In this document: one piece after another, positions 54,784-64,000 of the stretch
Numbering within the stretch: position 1 is the stretch's first letter
Layout: every line of letters begins with the position of its first letter
Source: Salminus brasiliensis
Taxonomy: Eukaryota; Chordata; Actinopteri; Characiformes; Bryconidae
Reading direction: 5' to 3'
Assembly: GCF_030463535.1 (NCBI RefSeq)
Contig: NC_132901.1
Location: 841,980-905,979 of the forward strand
DNA length: 64,000 nucleotides
Position numbers and translations under genes: made by a program
The notes under the pieces: model-generated
Seen by the model: only the letters and a program-made list of their open reading frames with translations
Databases searched by the model: none
What the model was told of the DNA's origin: nothing

Positions 54784-57700
54784 ATGCCGCCGAGTGAGAC
54801 CGACCGAGGCCTGGTTGTAAGTTTTGGCTCCCTTTTTAAAAATAAAAAAAAAATTGGGAAAATTGCATGTTTGGATTTTCTTATTTTTTGGATGTTCATG
54901 TAGGAACTCTCCGTTCCACCTTAAATGGTGCAGCAGTTCCATTCTGGCGCCTGAGGCGCCAGAATGGAACTGCTGCACCATTTAAGGTGGAACGGAGAAT
55001 TCAGAGCCGAAGTTTTAAAAAGCTAAAAATCACGTTTATATTTTTCGTGCCAAACATTTACAAACGTTTTCACCCTGCACGAATATCAACGTGACGTTCT
55101 GCGTTAAAAAACCTGCGTTTTCTCGTGTTTCTTTATCGTTTTAGGCTTCTTTATCACGACTGAAGCTGCGCGCATGCGCATGTCTTCAAACGTGCCATAA
55201 AACAGACACTGATTAGCCAAAACATTAAAACCACCCCACAAGACCTCTGAAGGGGTCCTAGAGGACCTCTTCACTTGCTGGCCTAATATTTTCCCAACAG
55301 TCATAATTTGTGGTCTTAATGTTATGGCAGATGGGATGTTGGATTGCTAGGAGATGCTAGCTAGCTAAGTGTTGCGGCCCAGCTAACTTGTAGCCTTTTC
55401 TTTCCTCAGGGCTTGGAAGATGGTTTGTGGGGCTTTGATCCCACCGAAAGCCCAACGTGAGTCGCGGCTTTGATGGAGTAGATTCAGGAAGCTAACGGAT
55501 GTGGCTGTCTTTTAATTAGCATGATGCTAACTGCACGTCTGACTCATCACACACTTTCCTCAGTGTAGATGTGTTTAATAATCTCTAATAGACTCGATAA
55601 TGTGGTTTCTAACACTGTATGACTCACTGTTATCTAGAACCATTTAAGTAGATTAGCATAGCTAACAACGGTGTTAGCCGCCTTACTGAAGGCTAAATCT
55701 TTCGGTACGTTTGAGCAGTTCTGTGGAAAACAGCTACAAGTTGACCTGTAAACTCCATTAGCCATGTAGCTCCAGAGAAACACAATAGAAGGCAATTAAT
55801 GGACCACTTAGCATGATGCTAACTGCACGTCTGACTCACCACACACTTTCCTCAGTGTAGATGTGTTCATTGATCTCTAATAGACTCGATAATGTGGTTT
55901 CTAACACTGTATGACTCACTGTTATCTAGAACCATGGACTTAAGTAGATTAGCATAGCTAACAATGATGTTAGCCGCCATAATAAGGCTACATTTGTCAG
56001 TACGTTTGAGCAGTTCTGTGGAAAACAGCTACACAATGCTAAACGGTGGCGGTTTATAAGCTTACTTGTAAACCACATTAGCCATGTAGCTCCAGAGGGA
56101 AATTAGATTAGCATGATGCTAACTGCGTGTCTAACTCAATACACACTTTCCTCAGTGTAGAAGTGTTTAATAATCTCTAATAGGCTCGATAATGTGGTTT
56201 ATGACTCACTGTTATCTAGAACCATGGACTTAAGTAGATTAGCATAGCTAACAACAGTGTTAGCTGCCTTAACTGTTATCTAGAACCATGGATTTAAGTA
56301 GATTAGCATAGCTAACAACGGTGTTAGCCACTTTACTGAAGGCTAAATCTTTCGGTACGTTTGAGCAGTTCTGTGGAAAACAGCTACAAGTTGACCTGTA
56401 AACTCCGTTAGCCACGTAGCTCCAGAGAAACACAATAGAAGGCAATTAATGGACCACTTAGCATGATGCTAACTGCGTGTCTAACTCAGTGTAGAAGTGT
56501 TTAATAATCTCTAATAGACTCAATAATGTGGTTTCTAACACTGTATGACTCACTGTTATCTAGAACCATGAACTTGAGTAGATTAGCATAGCTAACAATG
56601 ATGTTAGCCGCCCTAATTAGGCTACATTTGTCAGTACGTTTGAGCAGTTCTGTGGAAAACAGCTACACAATGCTAAACGGTGGCTATAAGCTTACTTGTA
56701 CACCACATTAGCCATGTAGCTCCAGAGAAACACAATAGAAGGCAATTAATGGACCACTTAGCATGATGCTAACTGCACGTCTGACTCACCACACACTTTC
56801 CTCAGTGTAGATGTATTCAATAACCTCTAATAGACTCGATAATGTGGTTTCTAACACTGTATGACTCACTGTTATCTAGAACCATGGACTTAAGTAGATT
56901 AGCATAGCTAACAATGATGTTAGCCGCCGTAATAAGGCTACATTTGTCAGTACGTTTGAGCAGTTCTGTGGAAAACAGCTACACAATGCTAAACGGTGGC
57001 GGTTTATAAGCTTACTTGTAAACCACATTAGCCATGTAGCTCCAGAGGGAAATTAGATTAGCATGATGCTAACTGCGTGTCTAACTCATTACACACTCTC
57101 CTCAGTGTAGAAGTGTTTAATAATCTCTAATAGACTCAATAATGTGGTTTCTAACACTGTATGACTCACTGTTATCTAGAACCATGAACTTGAGTAGATT
57201 AGCATAGCTAACAATGATGTTAGCCGCCCTAATAAGGCTACATTTGTCAGTACGTTTGAGCAGTTCTGTGGAAAACAGCTACACAATGCTAAACGGTGGC
57301 TATAAGCTTACTTGTACACCACATTAGCCATGTAGCTCCAGAGAAAAACAACAGAAGGCAATTAATGGACCACTTAGCATGATGCTAACTGCGTGTCTAA
57401 CTCACCACACACTTTCCTCAGTGTAGAAGTGTTCAGTGATCTCTAATAAACTCGATAATGTGGTTTCTAACACTGTATGACTCACTGTTATCTAGAACCA
57501 TGGACTTAAGTAGATTAGCATAGCTAACAACGGTGTTAGCCGCCTTACCGAAGGCTTAATCTGTCGGTACGTTTGAGCAGTTCTGTGAAAAACAGCTACC
57601 AGAGCTCGTTTTAGGAGGATTTCCAGCACTGAAGGAAACGGCGAAGGAGATGGCGATGACTCATTTGAGGTTTTTCAAGGTTCCCCTCAAATGAACTCAC

Positions 57701-60700
57701 CATGTTTTTGTTTGCAGTTCCTTTGTGTTCCCCAGTGAAAGCTCTCCACCTCTTCCTGTGAGGACATGCTGTGGACGTTGTTTGGACTTGCTGGATGCAA
57801 ATAGGAGAATTAGTGGTGAAGAAAGGAGAGACATGAGAGAAACAGTAGCACGAGGACAGCTAGAACCTCAGCCATAGCCTGCTACATAGAACGTTATGTT
57901 AACATTATATACTGAATATATAGAACCACTGAAATATGAGAGTTCATATATATAAACGTTATATACTGAACAAGCAGAACCATTCAAATATGAGTTAATA
58001 TATATTAATGTTATATACTAATATATAGAACCATTCAAATATGAGAGTTAATATATATTAATGTTATGTACTAATATATAGAACCATTCAAATATGAGAC
58101 TTAATATATATAAACGTTATATACTGAATATATAGAACCATTGAAATATGAGAGTTCATATATATTAATGTTATATACTGAACAAATAGAACCATTCAAA
58201 TATAAGAGTTAATATATATTAACGTTATGTACTAATATATAGAACCATTCAAATATGAGTTAATATATATTAACGTTATGTACTAATATATAGAACCATT
58301 CAAATATGAGTTAATATATATTAACGTTATGTACTAATATATAGAACCATTCAAATATGAGTTAATATATATTAACGTTATGTACTAATATATAGAACCA
58401 TTCAAAAAGAGAAACAGTATCACGAGGACAGCTAGAACCTCAGCCATAGCCTGCTACATAGAACGTTATGTTAACATTATATATTGAATATATAGAACCA
58501 TTGAAATATGAGAGTTCATATATAATGTTATATACTGAACAAACAGAACCATTAAAATATGAGTTAATATATATTAACGTTATGTACTAATATATAGAAC
58601 CATTCAAATATGAGAGTTAATATATATTAATGTTATATACTAATATATAGAACCATTTAAATATGTGAGTTAATATATATTAACGTTATGTACTAATATA
58701 TAGAACCATTTAAATATGTGAGTTAATATATATTAATGTTATGTACTAATATATAGAACCATTTAAATATGAGAGTTAATATATATTAACGTTATGTACT
58801 AATATATAGAACCATTCAAATATGAGAGTTAATATATATTAACATTATGTACTAATATATAGAACCATTCAAATATGAGTTAATATATATTAACGTTATG
58901 TACTAATATATAGAACCATTTAAATATGTGAGTTAATATATATTAATGTTATATACTAATATATAGAACCATTTAAATATGTGAGTTAACATATATTAAC
59001 GTTATGTACTAATATATAGAACCATTCAAATATGAGAGTTAATATATATTAACATTATGTACTAATATATAGAACCATTTAAATATGTGAGTTAATATAT
59101 ATTAATGTTATGTACTAATATTTAGAACCATTTAAATATGAGAGTTAATATATATTAACGTTATGTACTAATATATAGAACCATTCATAAGTTGTTGTTT
59201 TTTTATAAAATGTTATATATTTTAGATATTTAGAGATGCCACCAAAGCCCCATATCAAATACCAAATGTGTGCACGCCCATACAGAAATCTATTATACAG
59301 CAATATATAGCTTTTATATATATATATAAATATATAACTTGAAATACATACAATTCCCTTGTATTCAACATGTAACATATTTAAATGCAAACGACATGCA
59401 AATATATTTATGTTAGTCATTTAACAAATATATTTCAGGCGTATATCAACATATACAAACATATATATTTACCACGTATATATATAACAATATATAACCA
59501 GAATCCAGAACAGCAACTTTACAGGTGGAGGAAAATTCTTCATAACTTTAAATGGGAGTCAATTTGGAGCATTTCTATTTACCATGGAATTCAGATACAA
59601 CGTAAAGAACAACCTCTAGATTCACATTATGTCAGAAAAACCAGACCAGCCAAAACATTAGTACCACCTGCCTAATAGTGAGATCTGATCATTTGAGGCA
59701 TGGACTTCAGAAGACGTCTGAAGGTGTCCTGTGGTATCGGCAAATATCACAGGCACCAAGACTAACGTTAGCAGTAGATCCTTCAAGTCCTGTAAGTTGT
59801 GGTTGGGAGCATCAGTGAGCCTTAGGTCAAACATTGGTCGTCCTTCCTTTGAGCACTTTTGGTAGGCACTGACCACAGCATACTTGAAAAGACCTCACAA
59901 GACCTGCCTGATGATCTGGAGATGTTCTGACCTAGTCATTATCTAGAACATCACAGTCTGGTTCTTGTGTTTCACTGAAACGGTTCTTTATGAAATTCTC
60001 TTTTCCACACAGGAACGCTCCAGGGGAGAGTCAGGGGTGTGATTTCAACCGTGAACTCTTCCTGCACTCGTTCATCTTACCTTCTGTGAGTGACTCCAAC
60101 ACACTTTCCAATTATGTCGTATTAGAAACACTACAGGCTGTACTTTAGCCTGGCTAGCTCTCACTGTGAGTTGTTGATGAAACTACCTCCACCATGTTTG
60201 AAGGCTGTACTTACCCTGGCTAGCTCTCACTGTGAGTTATTGATGATGAAACTACCTCCACCATGTTTGAAGGCTGTACTTACCCTGGCTAGCTCTCACT
60301 GTGAGTTGTTGATGATGAAACTACCACCACCATGTTTGAAGGCTGTACTTAACCTGGCTAGCTCTCACTGTAAGTTGTTGATGATGAAACTACCTCCACC
60401 ATGTTTGAAGGCTGTACTCACCCTGGTTAGCTCTCACTGTGAGTTGTTGATGAAACTACCTCCACCATGTTTGAAGGCTGTACTCACCCTGGTTAGCTCT
60501 CACTGTGAGTTGTTGATGAAACTACCTCCACCGTGTTTGAAGGCTGTACTTACCCTGGTTAGCTCTCACTGTGAGTTGTTGATGATGAAACTACCTCCAC
60601 CGTGTTTGAAGGCTGTACTTACCCTGGTTAGCTCTCACTGTGAGTTGTTGATGATGAAACTACCTCCACCGTGTTTGAAGGCTGTACTTACCCTGGTTAG

Positions 60701-62369
60701 CTCTCACTGTGAGTTGTTGATGATGAAACTACCTCCACCATGTTTGAAGGCTGTCCTTTAACCTGGCTAATGTCTGTAAATTTCTTGTTTTGCAGTTGTG
60801 TATCGTATTGCTGTTGTCGTTCCTGGAGCGCAGACGGAGGGTTTACTCCTTCGAGGAACGCTTCCCGTACCTCCGCGGACGCTTCGGCATCGTGGTGTAA
60901 GTGAGAGATTCTGAATCCAGACCTTCATTAACGGTCCCTGAAACGAGTCAAAAGAAAGTGCAAAGGTCGACAGGTTCATTATCAGCAGGTTTCAGTGGGA
61001 GATACATCTGTGTAAGGGTCTAAGAGCGATAGATTGCGAAAATACAGTGGCAACGAAATAGGGCCCACGATAGAGCCCTGGGGTACCCCATGATTAATAG
61101 CTTTTGTGGAAGGAACGAAGTGGAATTTGATACCAGACACATGCTTTTCCTGAAAAACACAACAGAAAAGGGCTGATTATGCTGAAGAATCAGACAAATA
61201 GGCTAACCCAGATAGCCAGGTTTGCTTTAACCTGGACAGTGGCCAACCCATTCCATCCACAGGCCTCACGTTAGTAGCTGTAGTACTTTCCTGCGTTTTT
61301 TAAAAGCCGTTGTCTGTTTGCTGTCTTTTGCTCTATTTGCTGCCAGGCCGCTGGACTTCACTGGAACGCTGAGGAACCGATGGTCGTATGCTTTTGCCAT
61401 CGGAGCGGCGGCTCCACACATGTGTGCTCTGTTCTCCGGCGACATCATACCGTTTACACTCCCGAAATGGATCATAAGTACGTTACTCTACTGTACGCAC
61501 TACTGTATACAATCAGACTACACCATTGCAGACCGACAGTGTGTTTATTCAGTAGTATTGTGCCTTTCTGTGGTACAAAAATATTGCCTTGAGGTAGTTT
61601 GCATTTAACTACATACACCGACCAGCCATAACATTAGCGATAAAGGTGTTGAAGCAGGGAAAAGGGCAGTGTAAGAATCTCAGACACTTTGACCAGAACT
61701 AAACTATTGTGATGTTCTAGACAACTGGGTCAGAACATCTGTTCAGATCTGTTTTGGCCACACGAAGGCGACCTACACAATACTAGGTATTAGGCATGTG
61801 GTTTTAATGTTATGGCTAATCGGTGTATGTAATATGTATGATACTACATATCTATCTATCTATATATATATATATACGTGTGTGTGTATGTATATATATA
61901 CTACGACTATGTATGTATGCATATATAAATATGTATGATCCATAATTCACATATACTGTATGTCCAATTGTGTTTTTACCTCAGCTCTCGTGTACCTGGT
62001 AGCTGCATTTGAAGTGGGTGTGGCCTTCCTGCCCTTTTTTGCCTGCCTGTCAACCATGCACAGAGAAGTGGGAGGAGCTCTGGGCCTCATATACACTCTG
62101 ACCTGGTAGACACACACATACTCATGCATTTATTTTTAAAGATTTAACATTGGGCCATGCTCTGGTTTTTATTTAAATATATATCTAGAATTTTTTTTTA
62201 ATAAGGTGTCATACGCATTGCATGGCAACATGTGACAAATATATGGTTGATATACAGGAATTCCGTATCCTGTAAAATATGTAATATTTTGGCCAGTTTC
62301 TAATATGCAATATATATGTTTAAACTGTGTACAAACATACACAAATGTAGCATGTATACTTAACATTTG

Positions 62370-62426
<57 letters not shown>

Positions 62427-63425
62427 TACACATGTGACTATTTTTTTAATCTATAAATTACCATCTATCAGAGTTCACACACATTAATTACATATATGTG
62501 CTACAAAAATATATATATATATAACTCATGTTTATTGTCACATCACACATTATTTTACACACATTGTACACACACTCTATGTACATAATTGCATTATATA
62601 TATATATATATATTTTTAAATAATAATTATATATATATATTATTTATTATTTATTTATTATTGTTTTTTTACTACACACAGATATATACGAATTACATAT
62701 ATGCTCAATAAATATGCAATATATGTACAGATATTTTGAAATTTGGCCAGATTTCCCTATGGGATAACAACTAGAAAACATCCAGACATCCCTGGGATTT
62801 CCCCAGGGTCCCTAAATCGAGTTAAAAAGGTGGTGCAAAGATCAACAAGTTGATTATCAGCAGGATTTAGTGGGAGATACATTTGTACTGTAATTTTTAG
62901 CAAGGGGAAAAACATACAGTGAAAATGAAAAAGGGCCCACAACGGAGCCTTGAGGTACCCCACAATTATACTTATCCACAGTGTGTGTCTCTCCAGGTTA
63001 ATTCTGGCAGTGTGGAAGATCCGCTGCCTGCCCTTATGCGATGATACATTGGAAACCAAGTTCTGTTATGAATGGGTGAGTCCATTACCAGTTAGCTTCA
63101 GTGCTAATAGACTGGGTATAAACATTTATTACCTGTTAGCTTTCTCCACCTGATACCTTTTAGTTATCTACATTAGCTACATTAGCCTCGTAGCTTCAAT
63201 GCTAAAACTAAAGCAGTGCACTTCAGACACTGAAGGTAGGGGGCAGTCTGCTGATCTGCTGCTAAAGTATCGCGGGTGACGGCCCGACTGACGGCCCGTG
63301 GCGTGTGCTCCTGTGTGCAGTTACTGCAGTGGCCACATCTCCTGTGTCTGCTGTTTCTCCTGGGTCGTTTCGGCTTCATGCTGGTAAAGGGTGTGAGGAA
63401 CCGCCTGCGGAAAAATGACCAGCAG
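54784..63425 (+). CDS. stra6l: STRA6-like retinol-binding protein receptor 2 (5' part; continues past window)
   Basis: Multi-pass membrane protein of the STRA6 family, expected to take up retinol from RBP4 in liver and intestine. Exons: 54784-54816, 55410-55456, 60013-60085, 60796-60896, 61347-61477, 61985-62105, 62997-63075, 63321-63425. All introns are GT-AG and all joins are in phase, giving 230 codons here. An acidic extracellular N-terminus with CDFNRELFLHSF leads into the first helix (SLCIVLLLSFLERRRR), then LRGRFGIVVPLDF, RWSYAFAIGAAAP, a helix with EVGVAFLPFFAC, and a later helix ending GRFGFMLVKG. The LRGRFGIVVPLDF block fits RBPR2/STRA6L better than STRA6 as I recall these families. 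The first exon (11 codons, strong GTAAGT donor) is the least certain part. The C-terminal half, with the remaining helices, is missing. Confidence 0.82.
54908..54998. repeat. Perfect 44-nt inverted repeat with 3-nt loop (stra6l intron 1)
   Basis: Left arm 54908-54951, loop TGA 54952-54954, right arm 54955-54998; all 44 pairs checked base by base. The inner stem is TTCTGGCGCC/GGCGCCAGAA. If stra6l exon 1 is correct, this is transcribed and would form a long double-stranded hairpin. A fold-back MITE is the simplest explanation. Confidence 0.95.
55203..55331. mobile_element. 129-bp miniature Tc1-like derivative (stra6l intron 1)
   Basis: The left end GATTAGCCAAAACATTAAAA and right end TCTTAATGTTATGGCAGAT are inverted. 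The interior (CCACAAGACCTCTGAAGG, TTCACTTGCTGGCCTAATAT) is left over from a Tc1-type element like that at 43905-44580. Confidence 0.65.
55515..57600. repeat. ~300-bp tandem repeat (stra6l intron 2)
   Basis: About seven units containing TAATGTGGTTTCTAACACTG, CTGTTATCTAGAACCATGGA, TTAGCATAGCTAACAA and GTACGTTTGAGCAGTTCTGT. Single related fragments lie near 25735-25860, 27960-28015 and 33965-34010, so the unit began as a dispersed element. Confidence 0.93.
57880..59190. repeat. ~51-55 bp AT-rich minisatellite (stra6l intron 2)
   Basis: About 24 units of ATATAGAACCATTCAAATAT then GAGAGTTAATATATATTAAC. Palindromic TTAATATATATTAA sits in each unit. A ~65-bp GAGAAACAGTA block at 57836-57902 is duplicated at 58408-58472. 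Confidence 0.93.
59200..59640. other. AT-rich stra6l intron 2 sequence
   Basis: Dense ATATAT words with no unit structure or exon; the ORFs here are Ile/Tyr-rich artefacts. Confidence 0.5.
59645..59970 (-). mobile_element. Internally deleted Tc1-like remnant (stra6l intron 2)
   Basis: Reads as the reverse strand of a Tc1-type element: CCAGCCAAAACATTAGTACC end, then 3'-region words (GAAGGTGTCCTGTGGTATC, AGATCCTTCAAGTCCTGTAA) joined directly to 5'-region words (GAGCACTTTTGGTAGGCACT). The central transposase region is missing. Confidence 0.7.
60130..60770. repeat. 66/69-bp minisatellite (stra6l intron 3)
   Basis: Nine to ten units of ACTACCTCCACCATGTTTGA plus AGGCTGTACTTACCCTGG and TAGCTCTCACTGTGAGTTGT. 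Unit length varies by one GAT triplet. It ends 25 bp before the exon 4 acceptor; the in-frame ORF is an artefact. Confidence 0.95.
61025..61100. repeat. Dispersed repeat copy A (stra6l intron 4)
   Basis: Shares AGTGGGAGATACAT, AGGGCCCAC and GGTACCCCA spacing with 62868-62965. An unclassified interspersed element, possibly LINE-derived. Confidence 0.5.
61614..61827. mobile_element. 214-bp miniature Tc1-like element (stra6l intron 5)
   Basis: Inverted ends (CACCGACCAGCCATAACATT and AATGTTATGGCTAATCGGTG) are flanked by TA. The interior retains short 5' and 3' parts of a Tc1-type transposase gene in sense orientation with the middle deleted. Confidence 0.8.
62160..62760. repeat. AT-rich tract with (TA)n microsatellites (stra6l intron 6)
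   Basis: Uninterrupted TA at about 62371-62418, shorter TA runs near 62508, 62594 and 62628. No exon. Confidence 0.85.
62868..62965. repeat. Dispersed repeat copy B (stra6l intron 6)
   Basis: Second copy of the element at 61025-61100, ending ~30 bp upstream of exon 7. Confidence 0.5.
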
Positions 63426-64000
63426 GTCAGACGCTCCGTTAAGCTCATACAGAAATCTGACATATGCTTATATATGTCAAATATATGACATTTTATATAA
63501 TTATTATTTATATAATTAAAATATAAACATATGACATAAAATTGTGTATATGTATTTATTTATTTATTTATTATTGTTTTTATGTATGTATAACTAAAAA
63601 AAGATATGTTTTTGGTATATACACGATTTTATTTAGAGATTTGAACATATATTTATTTTTTTTATAACATATGTACATATTTGTAGTAAACATATATGTA
63701 ACAGATGTGCAAAAACCTTGTATTTCCATTCTTTACTTTCTATTATTTATTGAGTTATATATTAAGTGTATGTAATACACATATATGGTTGTATATGTTG
63801 ACATACAATTTGAATATTTGGCTTATTTAAAAAAAAGGACACTGGGGACACACTGGTATCCACCACAGTTAGGATGTTGATCAGGACACATTCAACCAAG
63901 TGTGTCCAAACTTTTGACGGGTATAAAGGGATTACATGATAAGGTCCCATTATTCACCGTGGTGCTCTGGAACCCCTGTCTGCTCTGTCTGTCTGTCTGT
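63426..64000. other. stra6l intron 8 (open at window edge)
   Basis: AT-rich; contains GTGTCCAAACTTTTGAC at 63901-63917, like the right end of the 9100-9419 MITE family, and a terminal CTGT run. No further exon is visible. Confidence 0.5.

Noticed and set aside
54685-55094. ORFs of 98 and 75 codons reading through the palindrome
   Set aside because: They translate the two arms of the 44-nt hairpin and have no homology or splice support beyond the short stra6l first exon.
60171-60761. 196-codon plus-strand ORF with 22-23-residue repeats
   Set aside because: Translation of the 66/69-bp minisatellite in stra6l intron 3, with no continuity into exon 4.

Overview
This is a vertebrate nuclear window, almost certainly from a ray-finned fish. 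The genes have many GT-AG introns, the protein sequences resemble teleost/vertebrate orthologues, and the DNA carries dispersed repeats typical of teleosts (Tc1-like remnants and short MITE-type elements). An otophysan such as a characin, knifefish or catfish is my guess from the repeat families, but the order is not established.

Four genes can be read exon by exon. (1) mttp, minus strand, 8856-22720: microsomal triglyceride transfer protein large subunit, 18 coding exons that join in phase to 886 codons. (2) spink4-like, plus strand, 28602-30265: a secreted single-domain Kazal inhibitor, four exons, 77 aa. (3) b4galt1, minus strand, 39806-51364: Golgi beta-1,4-galactosyltransferase 1, six exons, 351 aa. 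(4) stra6l/rbpr2-like, plus strand, 54784 to beyond the right edge: a retinol-binding-protein receptor-like membrane protein, of which the first eight exons (230 codons) are present. SPINK4 and B4GALT1 are also neighbours on human chromosome 9p, which supports both calls. mttp (lipoprotein assembly) and stra6l (vitamin A uptake) are liver/intestine genes on either side of that pair. There is no operon logic here; the genes are separate transcription units, with mttp/spink4 and b4galt1/stra6l arranged head to head.

The rest of the window is dominated by private tandem repeats. By eye, more than 40% of the 64 kb is minisatellite or satellite-like, and nearly every large intron and intergenic gap has its own unit: 31, ~80, 36, 75, 21, ~140, ~43, 31, 51, 42, 51, ~30, ~20, ~41, ~300, ~53 and 66-69 bp. 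Several arrays have higher-order structure or appear to have grown out of transposon sequence. The long ORFs over these arrays are by-products of repeat periods divisible by three, not genes.

Layout: 1-7900 intergenic, with repeats rich in GCTAA/TTAGC; 7970-22950 mttp and its promoter; 22950-28550 intergenic hairpin repeat and ~43-bp minisatellite; 28550-30310 spink4; 30310-39800 intergenic, with 31-bp and 51-bp arrays; 39800-51700 b4galt1; 51715-54120 ~41-bp array; 54780-64000 stra6l. No bacterial, viral, CRISPR, rRNA or tRNA features were found. I did not find a convincing new biological system. The most unusual items are a 44-nt perfect hairpin in stra6l intron 1, an antisense splice-donor minisatellite in mttp, and transposon-derived minisatellites.
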